NCBI GenBank assembly: GCA_017634975.1
Contig: JAGBMJ010000010.1
Coordinates: 56,390 to 120,389, forward strand
Direction: 5' to 3'
DNA from: Lachnospiraceae bacterium
Lineage (GTDB): Bacteria; Bacillota; Clostridia; Lachnospirales; Lachnospiraceae
DNA: 64,000 nucleotides
Positions 26,466 through 34,548 of the stretch are shown in pieces (positions within the stretch are counted from its first letter, which is position 1; the number at the start of each line of letters is the position of its first letter). The notes beneath the pieces were generated by a model, which was not told the DNA's origin, made no database searches, and was given only the letters and a program-made list of their open reading frames with translations. The translations under genes and the position numbers were made by a program.

Positions 26466-28207
26466 TGATCTTCCTCTAATTCTGTTTCCGTAATGCTTCC
26501 GTTCTCCACCTTATACAGGCGGTCACAGTTTTCGATCGTCTTCAGGCGGTGCGCAATGATCACCAGCGTCTTTCTGCCCTTTAAAGCGTTGATCGCTTCC
26601 ATGATCGCCGCCTCGGTATCGTTATCCAGCGCGGAAGTCGCCTCATCAAAGACTAACAGTTCCGGATCGTGATACAGTGCTCTCGCAATACCGATCCTCT
26701 GCCGCTGCCCACCGGAGAGACGCACTCCACGGTCACCGATCTCGGTATCCAGCCCATCCGGCAGACCGCGTACAAAATCTGCCATCTGCGCTTCTCTTAA
26801 TACTTCCCAGATACGGTCTTCGTCGATCTCCTCTTCCTTCACACCAAAAGCCACGTTGGAACGGATGGTCGTATCCAGCATATAGATGTTCTGCGCGATA
26901 TAACCGATCGCGGACAACCAGGCCGGATCGCTCCCTTTCACTTCTCTTCCGTCTGCCAGGATCTTCCCTTCCTGCGGTGTCAGCAATCCCAATAAAATGT
27001 CGATCACTGTGGTCTTTCCGGCACCGGAAGCACCGATCACGCCCACACTCTCGCCAATGGGAATGGTCATCTGTGCCTTGTCAAAGATATCCTTTTCCGT
27101 ATTGGGATAACGGAATCGGATGTCTTCCAGGCAGATCTCTTTTTCCAGATGAATACGTGTATTCTTTTCGCTGTGCTTTGCCTCAGCCAGCCCGGAGATA
27201 TTCAGATTGTCACATACAAAGTTCAGGGAAGGCTCATAATAGGCGATCGTTGACAGATGCGTCGAGATCCGGTTCACACTCGGCATCAGACGTACCGCTG
27301 CCATGCCAAACGCCGTGAGCTGCGGCAGCATCGCATTCAGATTTCTGCCCTGCAGTACGGAATACAGCATATAAGCCAGCATTCCCACCATACACACCAT
27401 TTCGATCACCAGTCTGGGAGCATTGTTAAAAACCGTATATTTTCTGGTCACGCCCGCCAGCCTGGTATATGCGTCATCAAATTCGTCAAGGAAAAAACCT
27501 TCCTTTGCCGCAACCTTCACATCCTTGATCCCAAAGACGGCCTGCTGCATCCACTTCATGGTACGCACCTGCTGTTTTAACCGATCCTGTCCGAGGTTTC
27601 CCAGCTTCGGTTTCAGCACAAAAACAATAAACAGAAGCATCACAAACATCAGCGCCGCAATGCTCATCGTCATCTTAAAGTCCACCACCAGAAGGAGCAG
27701 TCCCAGACAGATCGAGACTGCGACTTCCGTCAGCAGTTTCATCACTTCCTGCAGCAATTCAAACACATGCGGGATATCCTTATTGATCGTCTGAAAGATC
27801 GCATTCACATCCGCATTGAGATAATAGCTGTACGGACGGTTCAGATAATCCGAAAGCAGACGTACGGAGGTGCCGGCCTCCATCCGCGTCACAAACTTCG
27901 CCTGTGCATCATACAACACCAGCATATACAGATTCTTGACGACAAAGATCGCTATCGTTGCCACCAGCAGCAGCCGGACAAAGCCGTCTGCATCTACAGC
28001 TCCGATGCCAAGTACGGCAAAAGCCCCCAGCACGTACTTATTCTCCAGGACGGTCCCCGGATCCACGACTGCCGAGATCAGCGGGATGATAATGCCTACG
28101 CCGAGTGTCTCCAAAAGTGCGCTGACAAAGATCAGCACGCACAGCATGACCACACTGCGTTTCTGTTTCTTATTCAGTAATGTTTTCAGCCTGCGATATA
28201 CATTCAT
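26462..28207 (-). CDS. Second ABC exporter, PglK/MsbA-like
   Basis: A 581-residue half-transporter of the same architecture as the one at 16.3-18.0 kb: N-terminal helices to about residue 320, then an ATPase with GASGAGKT as Walker A, LSGGQRQR signature and LLVFDEATSALD as Walker B. The membrane domain differs clearly in sequence from its partner, so this is not a recent duplication. It lies between two GT4 genes with ATGA overlaps on both sides. It likely flips a different lipid-linked glycan, or the two may form a heterodimer. Confidence 0.86.
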   Translation of the reverse strand: MNVYRRLKTLLNKKQKRSVVMLCVLIFVSALLETLGVGIIIPLISAVVDPGTVLENKYVLGAFAVLGIGAVDADGFVRLLLVATIAIFVVKNLYMLVLYDAQAKFVTRMEAGTSVRLLSDYLNRPYSYYLNADVNAIFQTINKDIPHVFELLQEVMKLLTEVAVSICLGLLLLVVDFKMTMSIAALMFVMLLFIVFVLKPKLGNLGQDRLKQQVRTMKWMQQAVFGIKDVKVAAKEGFFLDEFDDAYTRLAGVTRKYTVFNNAPRLVIEMVCMVGMLAYMLYSVLQGRNLNAMLPQLTAFGMAAVRLMPSVNRISTHLSTIAYYEPSLNFVCDNLNISGLAEAKHSEKNTRIHLEKEICLEDIRFRYPNTEKDIFDKAQMTIPIGESVGVIGASGAGKTTVIDILLGLLTPQEGKILADGREVKGSDPAWLSAIGYIAQNIYMLDTTIRSNVAFGVKEEEIDEDRIWEVLREAQMADFVRGLPDGLDTEIGDRGVRLSGGQRQRIGIARALYHDPELLVFDEATSALDNDTEAAIMEAINALKGRKTLVIIAHRLKTIENCDRLYKVENGSITETELEEDQ

Positions 28208-29373
28208 GCCTTTGTATTAAGGATCCCGGCAAACGCTGCCTGATTCTTCTCCTGATATTCCTGCATAAAGCGCTCCGCATTCTGCGACAGTTCCAGCGCC
28301 TTTTCATCCTTGTTCAAGATCTCGATGATGGCATCTGCATACGCCTCATCGTCCTCTGCCACCATTGCAATAGGATAGTCCGCACGCAGCCCCCGCACGC
28401 CGATCTCATGTGTGACCAGGGGTTTAGCGTAGCTCAGCGCCTCAATGGTCTTGATATTCAGCCCCGTGCCGTAATGCACCGGATTGATCACCAGACGTGC
28501 CTGACGGTAGGCATCCCCCACATCCTCTACCACCCCCAGTTTCTCATACTCCTCACTGTCCGGGATATGTCTGCAGATCGTGCCCGCGATCTGGAAGTGA
28601 TAATCCGCCCCCTTCCGTTTCAGGATCGGCAGGATCTTTTCAATAAAGTGCTTCACGCCCTCGCGGTTCACTACATAGAAACTGCCCAGAAACAGGATAT
28701 TCTTTGTGTGGGAAACATACCCTTTCGTCTGCGGCATGCTCTCCCCGATGGTACACACGCGCACGGTCTCCGGCACGATGCTGCGGAAAAAGTCTTCTTC
28801 CTCCTCCTGGATCGCCACTACCCAGTCCGCACGTTTCAGTCCTCTGGCTTCTTCTTCCCTGGTCAGCGCAAACTCATAGTTCTTATAACCCACTGCCTCA
28901 TACATCTGTCGCTTGAACGTAAAAGCATTGACCGTATCCACCACCTTCACCGTCCCCTCCGGCACGGAAAGCAGCGGCCGTGAATTGTAAAGGTACTCCG
29001 CCCAGACCACATCGTAGTGATGCTCGGCGAAGAAATCCTTCATAAAACCGTCGATGGCCGGATCGATCTTTTCATCTATGGTAAAATATTTAAACAGCCC
29101 GGGAATATGCAGGATCTCCAGGATCTTGCGCACCTTGCGCTTGCAGAATACCGGAAACGATCGTTTTTTATTACGGAACTGGTAGAAATGATCCTCCCCG
29201 ATCCAGGCACGTGTATCCGACGGATCTTCCTCCGCATAGGTATACAGATACAGAAAATCCACTTCACAGCCCGCATCGCGGAACATATTGATCAGATTAT
29301 GAACCCGTTTCCGGTTTCCTCTCTCTACGGGGATCACCACGGTCTCCGAGATAAAAAGTATACGTTTGCCCAC
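28204..29373 (-). CDS. GT4-like glycosyltransferase
   Basis: A 389-residue GT-B protein starting GKRILFISETVVIPVERGN. The donor region reads YGTGLNIKTIEALSYAKPLV, a variant where only the second Glu of the EX7E pair is kept; this is usual in the subgroup that has GTGLKxK in this place. The start codon is GTG 29373 with AGGTGG just ahead. It is the first gene after a divergent promoter region and a long hairpin, so it opens the 18.3-29.4 kb unit. Confidence 0.82.
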   Translation of the reverse strand: MGKRILFISETVVIPVERGNRKRVHNLINMFRDAGCEVDFLYLYTYAEEDPSDTRAWIGEDHFYQFRNKKRSFPVFCKRKVRKILEILHIPGLFKYFTIDEKIDPAIDGFMKDFFAEHHYDVVWAEYLYNSRPLLSVPEGTVKVVDTVNAFTFKRQMYEAVGYKNYEFALTREEEARGLKRADWVVAIQEEEEDFFRSIVPETVRVCTIGESMPQTKGYVSHTKNILFLGSFYVVNREGVKHFIEKILPILKRKGADYHFQIAGTICRHIPDSEEYEKLGVVEDVGDAYRQARLVINPVHYGTGLNIKTIEALSYAKPLVTHEIGVRGLRADYPIAMVAEDDEAYADAIIEILNKDEKALELSQNAERFMQEYQEKNQAAFAGILNTKA

Positions 29374-29400
29374 AACTCCACCTGTTCCAAGACATAATGT

Positions 29401-29435
29401 ATCTATTCAGAACCGCTTTGCGTTTCCGAATAGAT
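29401..29435 (-). promoter_or_regulatory. Long hairpin in the leader of the 18-29 kb unit
   Basis: ATCTATTC and GAATAGAT form perfect 8-base outer arms (29401-29435), continuing inward through a wobble pair, GAA/TTC and CGC/GCG around an AAA loop on the minus strand. It lies 28 bases before the GTG start and downstream of the candidate promoter, so it would be in the mRNA leader. No T-tract follows, so it is not a normal terminator; mRNA stability, attenuation or protein binding are possible. Confidence 0.55.
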
Positions 29436-29473
29436 GCACGATTTGCCTATGCATAATCCACGCAAGTATATCT

Positions 29474-29502
29474 AGTATACCATAATTTTGTGCTTTTGCA
29501 TA
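29474..29502 (-). promoter_or_regulatory. Candidate extended -10 promoter for the 18-29 kb unit
   Basis: On the minus strand TATACT is preceded by TG at the extended -10 position (29474-29482). At 17 bases upstream the -35 position holds only TATGCA. Transcription would begin near 29467 with a leader of about 94 bases containing the hairpin at 29401-29435. It overlaps, back to back, the plus-strand promoter at 29496-29524. Confidence 0.5.
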
Positions 29503-29524
29503 ATATTTTCGTGTGTGCTATAAT
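29496..29524 (+). promoter_or_regulatory. Sigma-A promoter of the plus-strand acetyltransferase
   Basis: TTGCAT (29496-29501), a 17-base spacer and a perfect TATAAT (29519-29524). The start of transcription would fall near 29531, only about four bases before the ATG at 29535, and no ribosome site is present. The message would therefore be leaderless or nearly so. Confidence 0.75.
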
Positions 29525-29534
29525 ATAGAATGTT

Positions 29535-30092
29535 ATGAACAAAGAATTGAAGGAACTGATACAATCGGATATCCGGCGCGTCTATGATCTGCCGCTCTCG
29601 TTCAAGGAACGGTTCTTCTTTCCGTTGCAGATGAAATATCTGGTGCTGTGGCGCAAGGCCGCTTATTATCGAAAAAAAGGCAGTCTGCTCGGCAAGCTGT
29701 ATGCCCTGCGTCTGGAAAAAATGACCGAACGCACCCAGATCCTGCTCCCGCCGGAAACCACCGTCGGGCCCGGGCTCTATATCGGCCATCTGGGACGTCT
29801 GCTGATCCATCCGGAGGCCGTCTTCGGACGCAATGTCAATATTGCGACCGGTGTTACCGTAGGCCAGGCCAATCACGGCTCCCGGAAGGGGGTTCCCACG
29901 ATCGGTGATGATGTATGGATCGGTACCAATGCCGTGCTGGTCGGTAAGATTCATATCGGAAATGACGTTATGATCGCCCCGGGTGCTTTCGTCAATATGG
30001 ATGTACCCGATCATTCCATCGTCATCGGCAATCCCGCCGTGATCCACCACAAAGAAAATGCCACGCTGGACTACATCAACCGCCGTGTCTAA
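29535..30092 (+). CDS. Hexapeptide-repeat acetyltransferase (CysE/serine acetyltransferase-like)
   Basis: The only plus-strand gene. Residues 1-70 are a helical N-terminal part; 73-175 are a left-handed beta-helix with VGPGLYIGHLGRLLIHPEAV, TIGDDVWIGTNAVLVG and VIGNPA turns. His85 and His114 correspond to the catalytic histidines of CysE-like enzymes. Length (185) is between CysE and the glycan O-acetyltransferases that share this fold, so it may acetylate a glycan precursor rather than serine. It has its own strong promoter. Its TAA (30090-30092) overlaps the TAG of the converging minus-strand gene. The antisense frame in this region is a shadow. Confidence 0.83.
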   Translation: MNKELKELIQSDIRRVYDLPLSFKERFFFPLQMKYLVLWRKAAYYRKKGSLLGKLYALRLEKMTERTQILLPPETTVGPGLYIGHLGRLLIHPEAVFGRNVNIATGVTVGQANHGSRKGVPTIGDDVWIGTNAVLVGKIHIGNDVMIAPGAFVNMDVPDHSIVIGNPAVIHHKENATLDYINRRV

Positions 30093-30099
30093 CGGCGGT
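30079..30099. other. Hairpin spanning the overlapping stops of convergent genes
   Basis: ACCGCCGT (30079-30086) and ACGGCGGT (30092-30099) form a perfect 8-base stem with a five-base loop that contains most of both stop codons. No T-tract follows on either strand, so it is not a standard terminator. It may pause both polymerases or protect both 3' ends. Confidence 0.5.
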
Positions 30100-31522
30100 C
30101 AAAAACCGTAAGGCGTCTCGTGTCATCCAGCTCGATCCTTTCATAATCCGGATCTGCATATTCCAGATAATCCTTATCCGCCATTACATATACCCTGCGT
30201 ATGCCTTCCGAAGCATAGACCGCAAAGAGTTCCTCCATACTCGGATCTCTGGTATAATGGATCTCTGCCGTGATCCCACCCTGTCGTTTTATATAAAAAT
30301 CGCCCCACCCGCGGGCACAATAATCCCCGATGCTGTCATAGCTGAGTGCCACGATCCGGACATCCGCATCATTTCCGTCTCCCTGCTGTAAAATATAATA
30401 CGACGGATCCGAAGCATCCCGCATCTGGCAGACCATATCCACACGTGTTCTGTGTCCGCTCCAGAGAAGCGCCGGCAGCAGAGGGAACAGTATCACCATT
30501 ACCCACCGGTACTTCTTTCCCAATGCCATACCTTTCTCCAAAGCTGCCGCCAGAACAAGGAGCATTAAGGGAAGCACTGCGATAAAATAGCGGTTCTCAT
30601 ACAGCCCGCCGCCACGGCTGAGGTACCGGCTGTATACAAAAACTCCGCCTATGACCAGAACCGGCACGACCAGCAGGACGGTTTCCACACGAAACCACTG
30701 CTTCTCTTTCACCACAGATACCAGCAGGCAGATCCAGGCGATGCCGAACGCCGCCGTCAATACAGGATTGCCTCCGAGCAGATACGCTACCGTCTTGGGC
30801 ACATCCATAAATGCCGGACGCGGGATCCAGAAATCCGATGCGGAGACATCCGTCATACACCGGGTCAGCACAAACCATGGCGTAAACAAAGCCCCGGAGA
30901 TCAAAAACGGAATAAGATAAAGGAGCTTCTTTTTTCGAAGGATCACCAGAAACAATGCTCCGGCTCCGAGTATCACAAACAGCAGCACGCCGAAATAATG
31001 CGAAAACAGCAGAAAACACATGGCGATCGTAGTAAACACGTAACGCCGCCGGTTTGCCTCTTCGTGTAAAAGCAGAAGCATATACAGCGTAAACGCTACG
31101 CCGAAATACATCAGCGAATAGGCCCGCAGTTCCAATCCGATCCGGTTGCATACGGTCTTTGAGCAGATACTCATCACCACGATCGCGATCGATGCGATCC
31201 GTCCGTATCGCTTCTTTGCAAAAAGGGAGAGAAATACGGTTGCCGCTACCGTCAGCAGCACGCTGAGTGATAAAAGGCAGTACTCCCTCGCCGGCATGAT
31301 ATGGTAGACCGGCCAGAGCAGCAGTGCATACAGCGGAAGGTTACTGGCTTCCTTTGTCAGATAGGTATGCAAAAGCTCCGGGATCGTCGTATCTCCGCAT
31401 ACAAATCCGACCATGGCCATCTCATCGTACCAGAATTCCTTGGCCGTACTGCCATAGACCAGAAAAGCGGTAAAAAAAACCAACAGCCCGGCAAACCCGA
31501 TCCAAAAAAGTCTGTTCTTCAT
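30089..31522 (-). CDS. GT39-like membrane protein (putative GT-C glycosyltransferase)
   Basis: A 477-residue protein with about eleven helices and a C-terminal soluble domain from about residue 365. The segment KEFWYDEMAMVGFV after the first helix gives the Asp-Glu pair of PMT-type GT-C enzymes. The open frame reaches an ATG at 31555 inside the previous gene; ATG 31522 lies after that gene's stop and is more plausible. It is last in its unit and converges with the acetyltransferase gene, sharing three bases. Substrate unknown. Confidence 0.75.
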   Translation of the reverse strand: MKNRLFWIGFAGLLVFFTAFLVYGSTAKEFWYDEMAMVGFVCGDTTIPELLHTYLTKEASNLPLYALLLWPVYHIMPAREYCLLSLSVLLTVAATVFLSLFAKKRYGRIASIAIVVMSICSKTVCNRIGLELRAYSLMYFGVAFTLYMLLLLHEEANRRRYVFTTIAMCFLLFSHYFGVLLFVILGAGALFLVILRKKKLLYLIPFLISGALFTPWFVLTRCMTDVSASDFWIPRPAFMDVPKTVAYLLGGNPVLTAAFGIAWICLLVSVVKEKQWFRVETVLLVVPVLVIGGVFVYSRYLSRGGGLYENRYFIAVLPLMLLVLAAALEKGMALGKKYRWVMVILFPLLPALLWSGHRTRVDMVCQMRDASDPSYYILQQGDGNDADVRIVALSYDSIGDYCARGWGDFYIKRQGGITAEIHYTRDPSMEELFAVYASEGIRRVYVMADKDYLEYADPDYERIELDDTRRLTVFDRR

Positions 31523-31535
31523 TTTCACATCCAGT

Positions 31536-32636
31536 TTATCCGGTCGGAGTCTCATTCGTAAACACTTTCTTCAATACTTCCTTCATACGCTCCCGCGAAT
31601 ACACTTCCTGCCTCAGTTTTGCATAATCTTCCATATCCTGCAGTGCAAACAGCCGCTCCCTGGTCACTTCTTCCCAGCTTTCAAAACCGATCCCCGGCAC
31701 CTGATTGTTTTCCAGTACCTTGGTATAGCTGATCGGGACAGTATCCAGAAAAACTGCTTCCTGTAATACGCCGGAGGTCTGTGTCCCATACTGGCCCGGG
31801 CGGTATGGCAGAACGACAAAATGCGCACTTCCCAGCATCTTCAGATATTCCTCGTTGGAAAGATTGGCATCGGTAATGATCACGCGGTGTCCTGCCACAG
31901 CCCGCAGCCGTGCCAGACGTTCCTTATCATAAAATCGTCCCGTGATATGCAGCGGATATCCGTTTTGGGTAAAACATTCCACCAGTTCCTCGATCTCTTT
32001 TTCCGCGCCCATCGTCCCGATGCAGACCGCGACTTCGTCTTTCGGATACTTCCGATACGGTGTATAGACGGCTTCCTCATAGGGATAATCCGGCAGAAAT
32101 ACCTGCGATGCATTTTTGAACGCAAAACGCGGTCCGGAAGAGATCACACACTTCATCCGTTTCTGTGCCCGCTCAAAGATCTTCTGTTTGAGCTTTGCGA
32201 CCGGGCCACCGTGGTATCCGTCCAGGAACATGGTACAGTAGATCTCTTTTCCTTTGTTTCCGAACAGTGCCAGATAAAGCATCAGATAAAATTCCGTATT
32301 GAAAAACCAGATCTTATCCGCCTTCGTATGCAGAAAAACCGAGCGGATATTGGCAAACATACGCATTTTGTTGGCGATCTTCGCAAACAGGGAATTATGC
32401 CCCTTCATCACAATGTGGTGACGCAGCACTTTTGCTCCTTTTGTGCTCTCAGCAGAAGATGCTTTCAGCACGCAGCGCGGCGCAAATACTTCCGTTTCAA
32501 ATGCTTCCGAGATCATGGAATGATACGCCGAAAGCACTTTGGGAGCGTGCCCTACCGCAACGCCTTCTTCATCACAGCGTCCCTGGTATTCCGCCATACA
32601 GATCACGATCTTTTCCCCTGATGTTTTTTCGTCCAT
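31536..32636 (-). CDS. Putative GT-B glycosyltransferase (GT4-like)
   Basis: A 366-residue soluble protein. The C-terminal half has CIGTMGAEKEIEELVE, ITGRFYDKERLARL and VLPYRPGQYGTQTSGVLQEA, which follow the donor-domain order of divergent GT4-like enzymes; a canonical EX7E is not seen. The frame is open to 32915, but that extension overlaps the upstream GT2 gene and looks non-coding. ATG 32636 lies 26 bases after its stop. It could also be a galactofuranosyl-type transferase; the family call is moderate. Confidence 0.68.
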   Translation of the reverse strand: MDEKTSGEKIVICMAEYQGRCDEEGVAVGHAPKVLSAYHSMISEAFETEVFAPRCVLKASSAESTKGAKVLRHHIVMKGHNSLFAKIANKMRMFANIRSVFLHTKADKIWFFNTEFYLMLYLALFGNKGKEIYCTMFLDGYHGGPVAKLKQKIFERAQKRMKCVISSGPRFAFKNASQVFLPDYPYEEAVYTPYRKYPKDEVAVCIGTMGAEKEIEELVECFTQNGYPLHITGRFYDKERLARLRAVAGHRVIITDANLSNEEYLKMLGSAHFVVLPYRPGQYGTQTSGVLQEAVFLDTVPISYTKVLENNQVPGIGFESWEEVTRERLFALQDMEDYAKLRQEVYSRERMKEVLKKVFTNETPTG

Positions 32637-32662
32637 ATACGACCGTTTTTCCTTTCCGTTAT

Positions 32663-33670
32663 CTACAGCCTTCTCTTTTTTGCCACATAATACGTCCGCA
32701 GCAGCCCATGGATCATAGACGGGCTTACCCGTGCCAGTCTGGCCGCCATCCGGTTCATCCGTCGGCACTCGCCGTCCTTGCATACCCGCTTGGCCAGAAA
32801 CTGGATGTCCTGCTTCAGACGTGCCCCAAACCGGGTTCCGCTTAAATAGAGCGGCGTTTCCGACAGGATCTGGCAGCATGCCGAGAAATGTCTGGACAAA
32901 GCCGCCGCATAGCATTCCGGGTAGTTTTCCTTTACAAACAGGAGCATCTGTCTGCTGTGCCGGTAATACGCAGGATTTCTGGTCCTCGAAGTCGCATACA
33001 TCGTACTGCTTCCGCGCTGCAGATAGTGATATGTCTTGTGTTCACCGTAGACCGTCTTCTGTGATCTCGCAAAGATACGGTAAATGGTGCCCATATCTTC
33101 CGCCTCGGTCCCTTCCGGAAAACGCACCCCATCCCACAGTTTCTTCTCCATGAGCATTCCCCAGGGAACGCTCATAAAGTGTTCCTGATACAGCAGCGCT
33201 TTCAGGCCGTCCGTTCCTTCATAACAGGTATAGGAAAGCTGATCCGCCATGGTATGCCGCTCAAAGCCCTCCAGCTCCTGCGCTCTTTTCTCCAGATCCA
33301 CGGGGCGGCACTTTTCATGACCGCTCTTTACGATCTGTGCCCCGGTCTCCTGCTGCAGCCAGCGCAGGTATCCCAGATGATCCTTCTCAACCGTATCATC
33401 GCTGTCGATAAAAGTGATCCAGTCCCCTTTGGCCTGATCGATCCCGTAGTTGCGTGCCGCCGCCGCCCCGCGGTTCTCCGTATGGAACACACGGATCTGC
33501 GGATGGATCTCCGCATACTCGTCACAGAGCCGCCCCGAAAAATCCCGGGATCCGTCATCTACCAGGATGAGCTCATAGTCCTGATCCGTCTGCGCCAGAA
33601 TGCTGTCCACGCAGTCCATAATATAGTCCTGTGCCTGATACACCGGCACAATGATACTGATCAACTCCAA
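32663..33670 (-). CDS. GT2 family glycosyltransferase
   Basis: A 335-residue GT2 enzyme with LISIIVPVYQAQDYI (3-17), VDDGSRD (37-43) and the DSDD metal site (89-92). The variable C-terminal part contains no membrane segments. The start is TTG 33670, supported by AGGAG seven bases upstream. It follows the DUF5672 gene after 95 bases that contain only a hairpin (33722-33742). Donor unknown. Confidence 0.88.
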   Translation of the reverse strand: MELISIIVPVYQAQDYIMDCVDSILAQTDQDYELILVDDGSRDFSGRLCDEYAEIHPQIRVFHTENRGAAAARNYGIDQAKGDWITFIDSDDTVEKDHLGYLRWLQQETGAQIVKSGHEKCRPVDLEKRAQELEGFERHTMADQLSYTCYEGTDGLKALLYQEHFMSVPWGMLMEKKLWDGVRFPEGTEAEDMGTIYRIFARSQKTVYGEHKTYHYLQRGSSTMYATSRTRNPAYYRHSRQMLLFVKENYPECYAAALSRHFSACCQILSETPLYLSGTRFGARLKQDIQFLAKRVCKDGECRRMNRMAARLARVSPSMIHGLLRTYYVAKKRRL

Positions 33671-33765
33671 ATCCGTTCTCCTGTTGCCTGATTAATTCAT
33701 GTTTGCGGGGTATTGTTCCCGGCTTTTTCTCAAGAGAAAAGCAAATAAGCACTGCAAAAAATGAT

Positions 33766-34548
33766 TTATATATTAATCTCATACCCCGCGAGAAACTCGC
33801 GCATCTCGCCGTAATCCTTAAAATCCTTACTCCACCCGTGTACCGCAAAGGGGATCTCCCCGTTTTCGACGGTCTCCCGCAGATGATACTCCAGCGCAAA
33901 GGCTCTCCCGGTTTCGATATCTGCCGGCCGGAATCCCCGTCGGCTGTCACGCCCGAAAACGCCGAAAAAGATATCCTCGTTGCGTTTCCAGAACCAGTAG
34001 ATCTTGCGCCAGCGGAATTCATGGATCAGCTCCCTGCAGTGCTTCACATGCCGCAGGGAAAAGCCTCCGTTCCCCATCACGATGCCGTCATTCTTTGCCT
34101 TGCAGCAGCGGATCCGAAAGAACGGAAAGGTCTTCGTTTTCGGAAACGTCCACTCCCAGATCCGCCGGGCCGGCTGCCAGGGCGCCCCGTAATAGTCGTA
34201 GCCTTTCTCGATAAATTCCGGGATACGGTCGGTATCCTGCCAAAGAACCGCATCCGGCTGCGCGATCAGGAGGTATTCATATTGAGCAAATGCCGTATAA
34301 AAATCTTCCGATAGCAGCAGCTTATTGTATCCGCGGATCCCTTTGAAATAGTTATCCGGAAAACGCCGGAAAACCGCCTTCGGAAACTGTTTCTCATACC
34401 ACGACAGATCCAGGCTTTCGGGGACCGTAAAGACAACATCCCCGGTAAGCACCTTAAAATACCGTTCCACGCAGGCCTGCTCATCTGCATCAAACGAAGG
34501 CTTGTACGCCGGGATCAGTGCCACATAAGAGCCGGTGCCGCCCGTCAT
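33766..34548 (-). CDS. DUF5672-like protein, putative glycosyltransferase
   Basis: A 260-residue soluble protein with YVALIPAYKPSF at the start, FKGIRGYNKLLLS, AQPDAVLW and YYGAPWQ, then GNGGFSLRHVKH and EDIFFG. This order (an Asp-containing turn, a YxGAPW segment, GNGGFSLR and ED) matches the DUF5672 family, which is thought to have a GT-A fold and is found in glycan loci. Start overlaps the previous stop by four bases. Activity is not established for the family. Confidence 0.75.
   Translation of the reverse strand: MTGGTGSYVALIPAYKPSFDADEQACVERYFKVLTGDVVFTVPESLDLSWYEKQFPKAVFRRFPDNYFKGIRGYNKLLLSEDFYTAFAQYEYLLIAQPDAVLWQDTDRIPEFIEKGYDYYGAPWQPARRIWEWTFPKTKTFPFFRIRCCKAKNDGIVMGNGGFSLRHVKHCRELIHEFRWRKIYWFWKRNEDIFFGVFGRDSRRGFRPADIETGRAFALEYHLRETVENGEIPFAVHGWSKDFKDYGEMREFLAGYEINI

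Noticed and set aside
29472-30050. Minus-strand open frame of 192 codons opposite the acetyltransferase gene
   Set aside because: The plus strand has clear hexapeptide repeats, catalytic histidines and a near-consensus promoter; the antisense translation has no recognisable features.
32637-32915. N-terminal extension of the GT-B gene by 93 codons
   Set aside because: The extension overlaps the end of the upstream GT2 gene, is Gly/Asp/Pro-rich without features, and a normal start exists at 32636.
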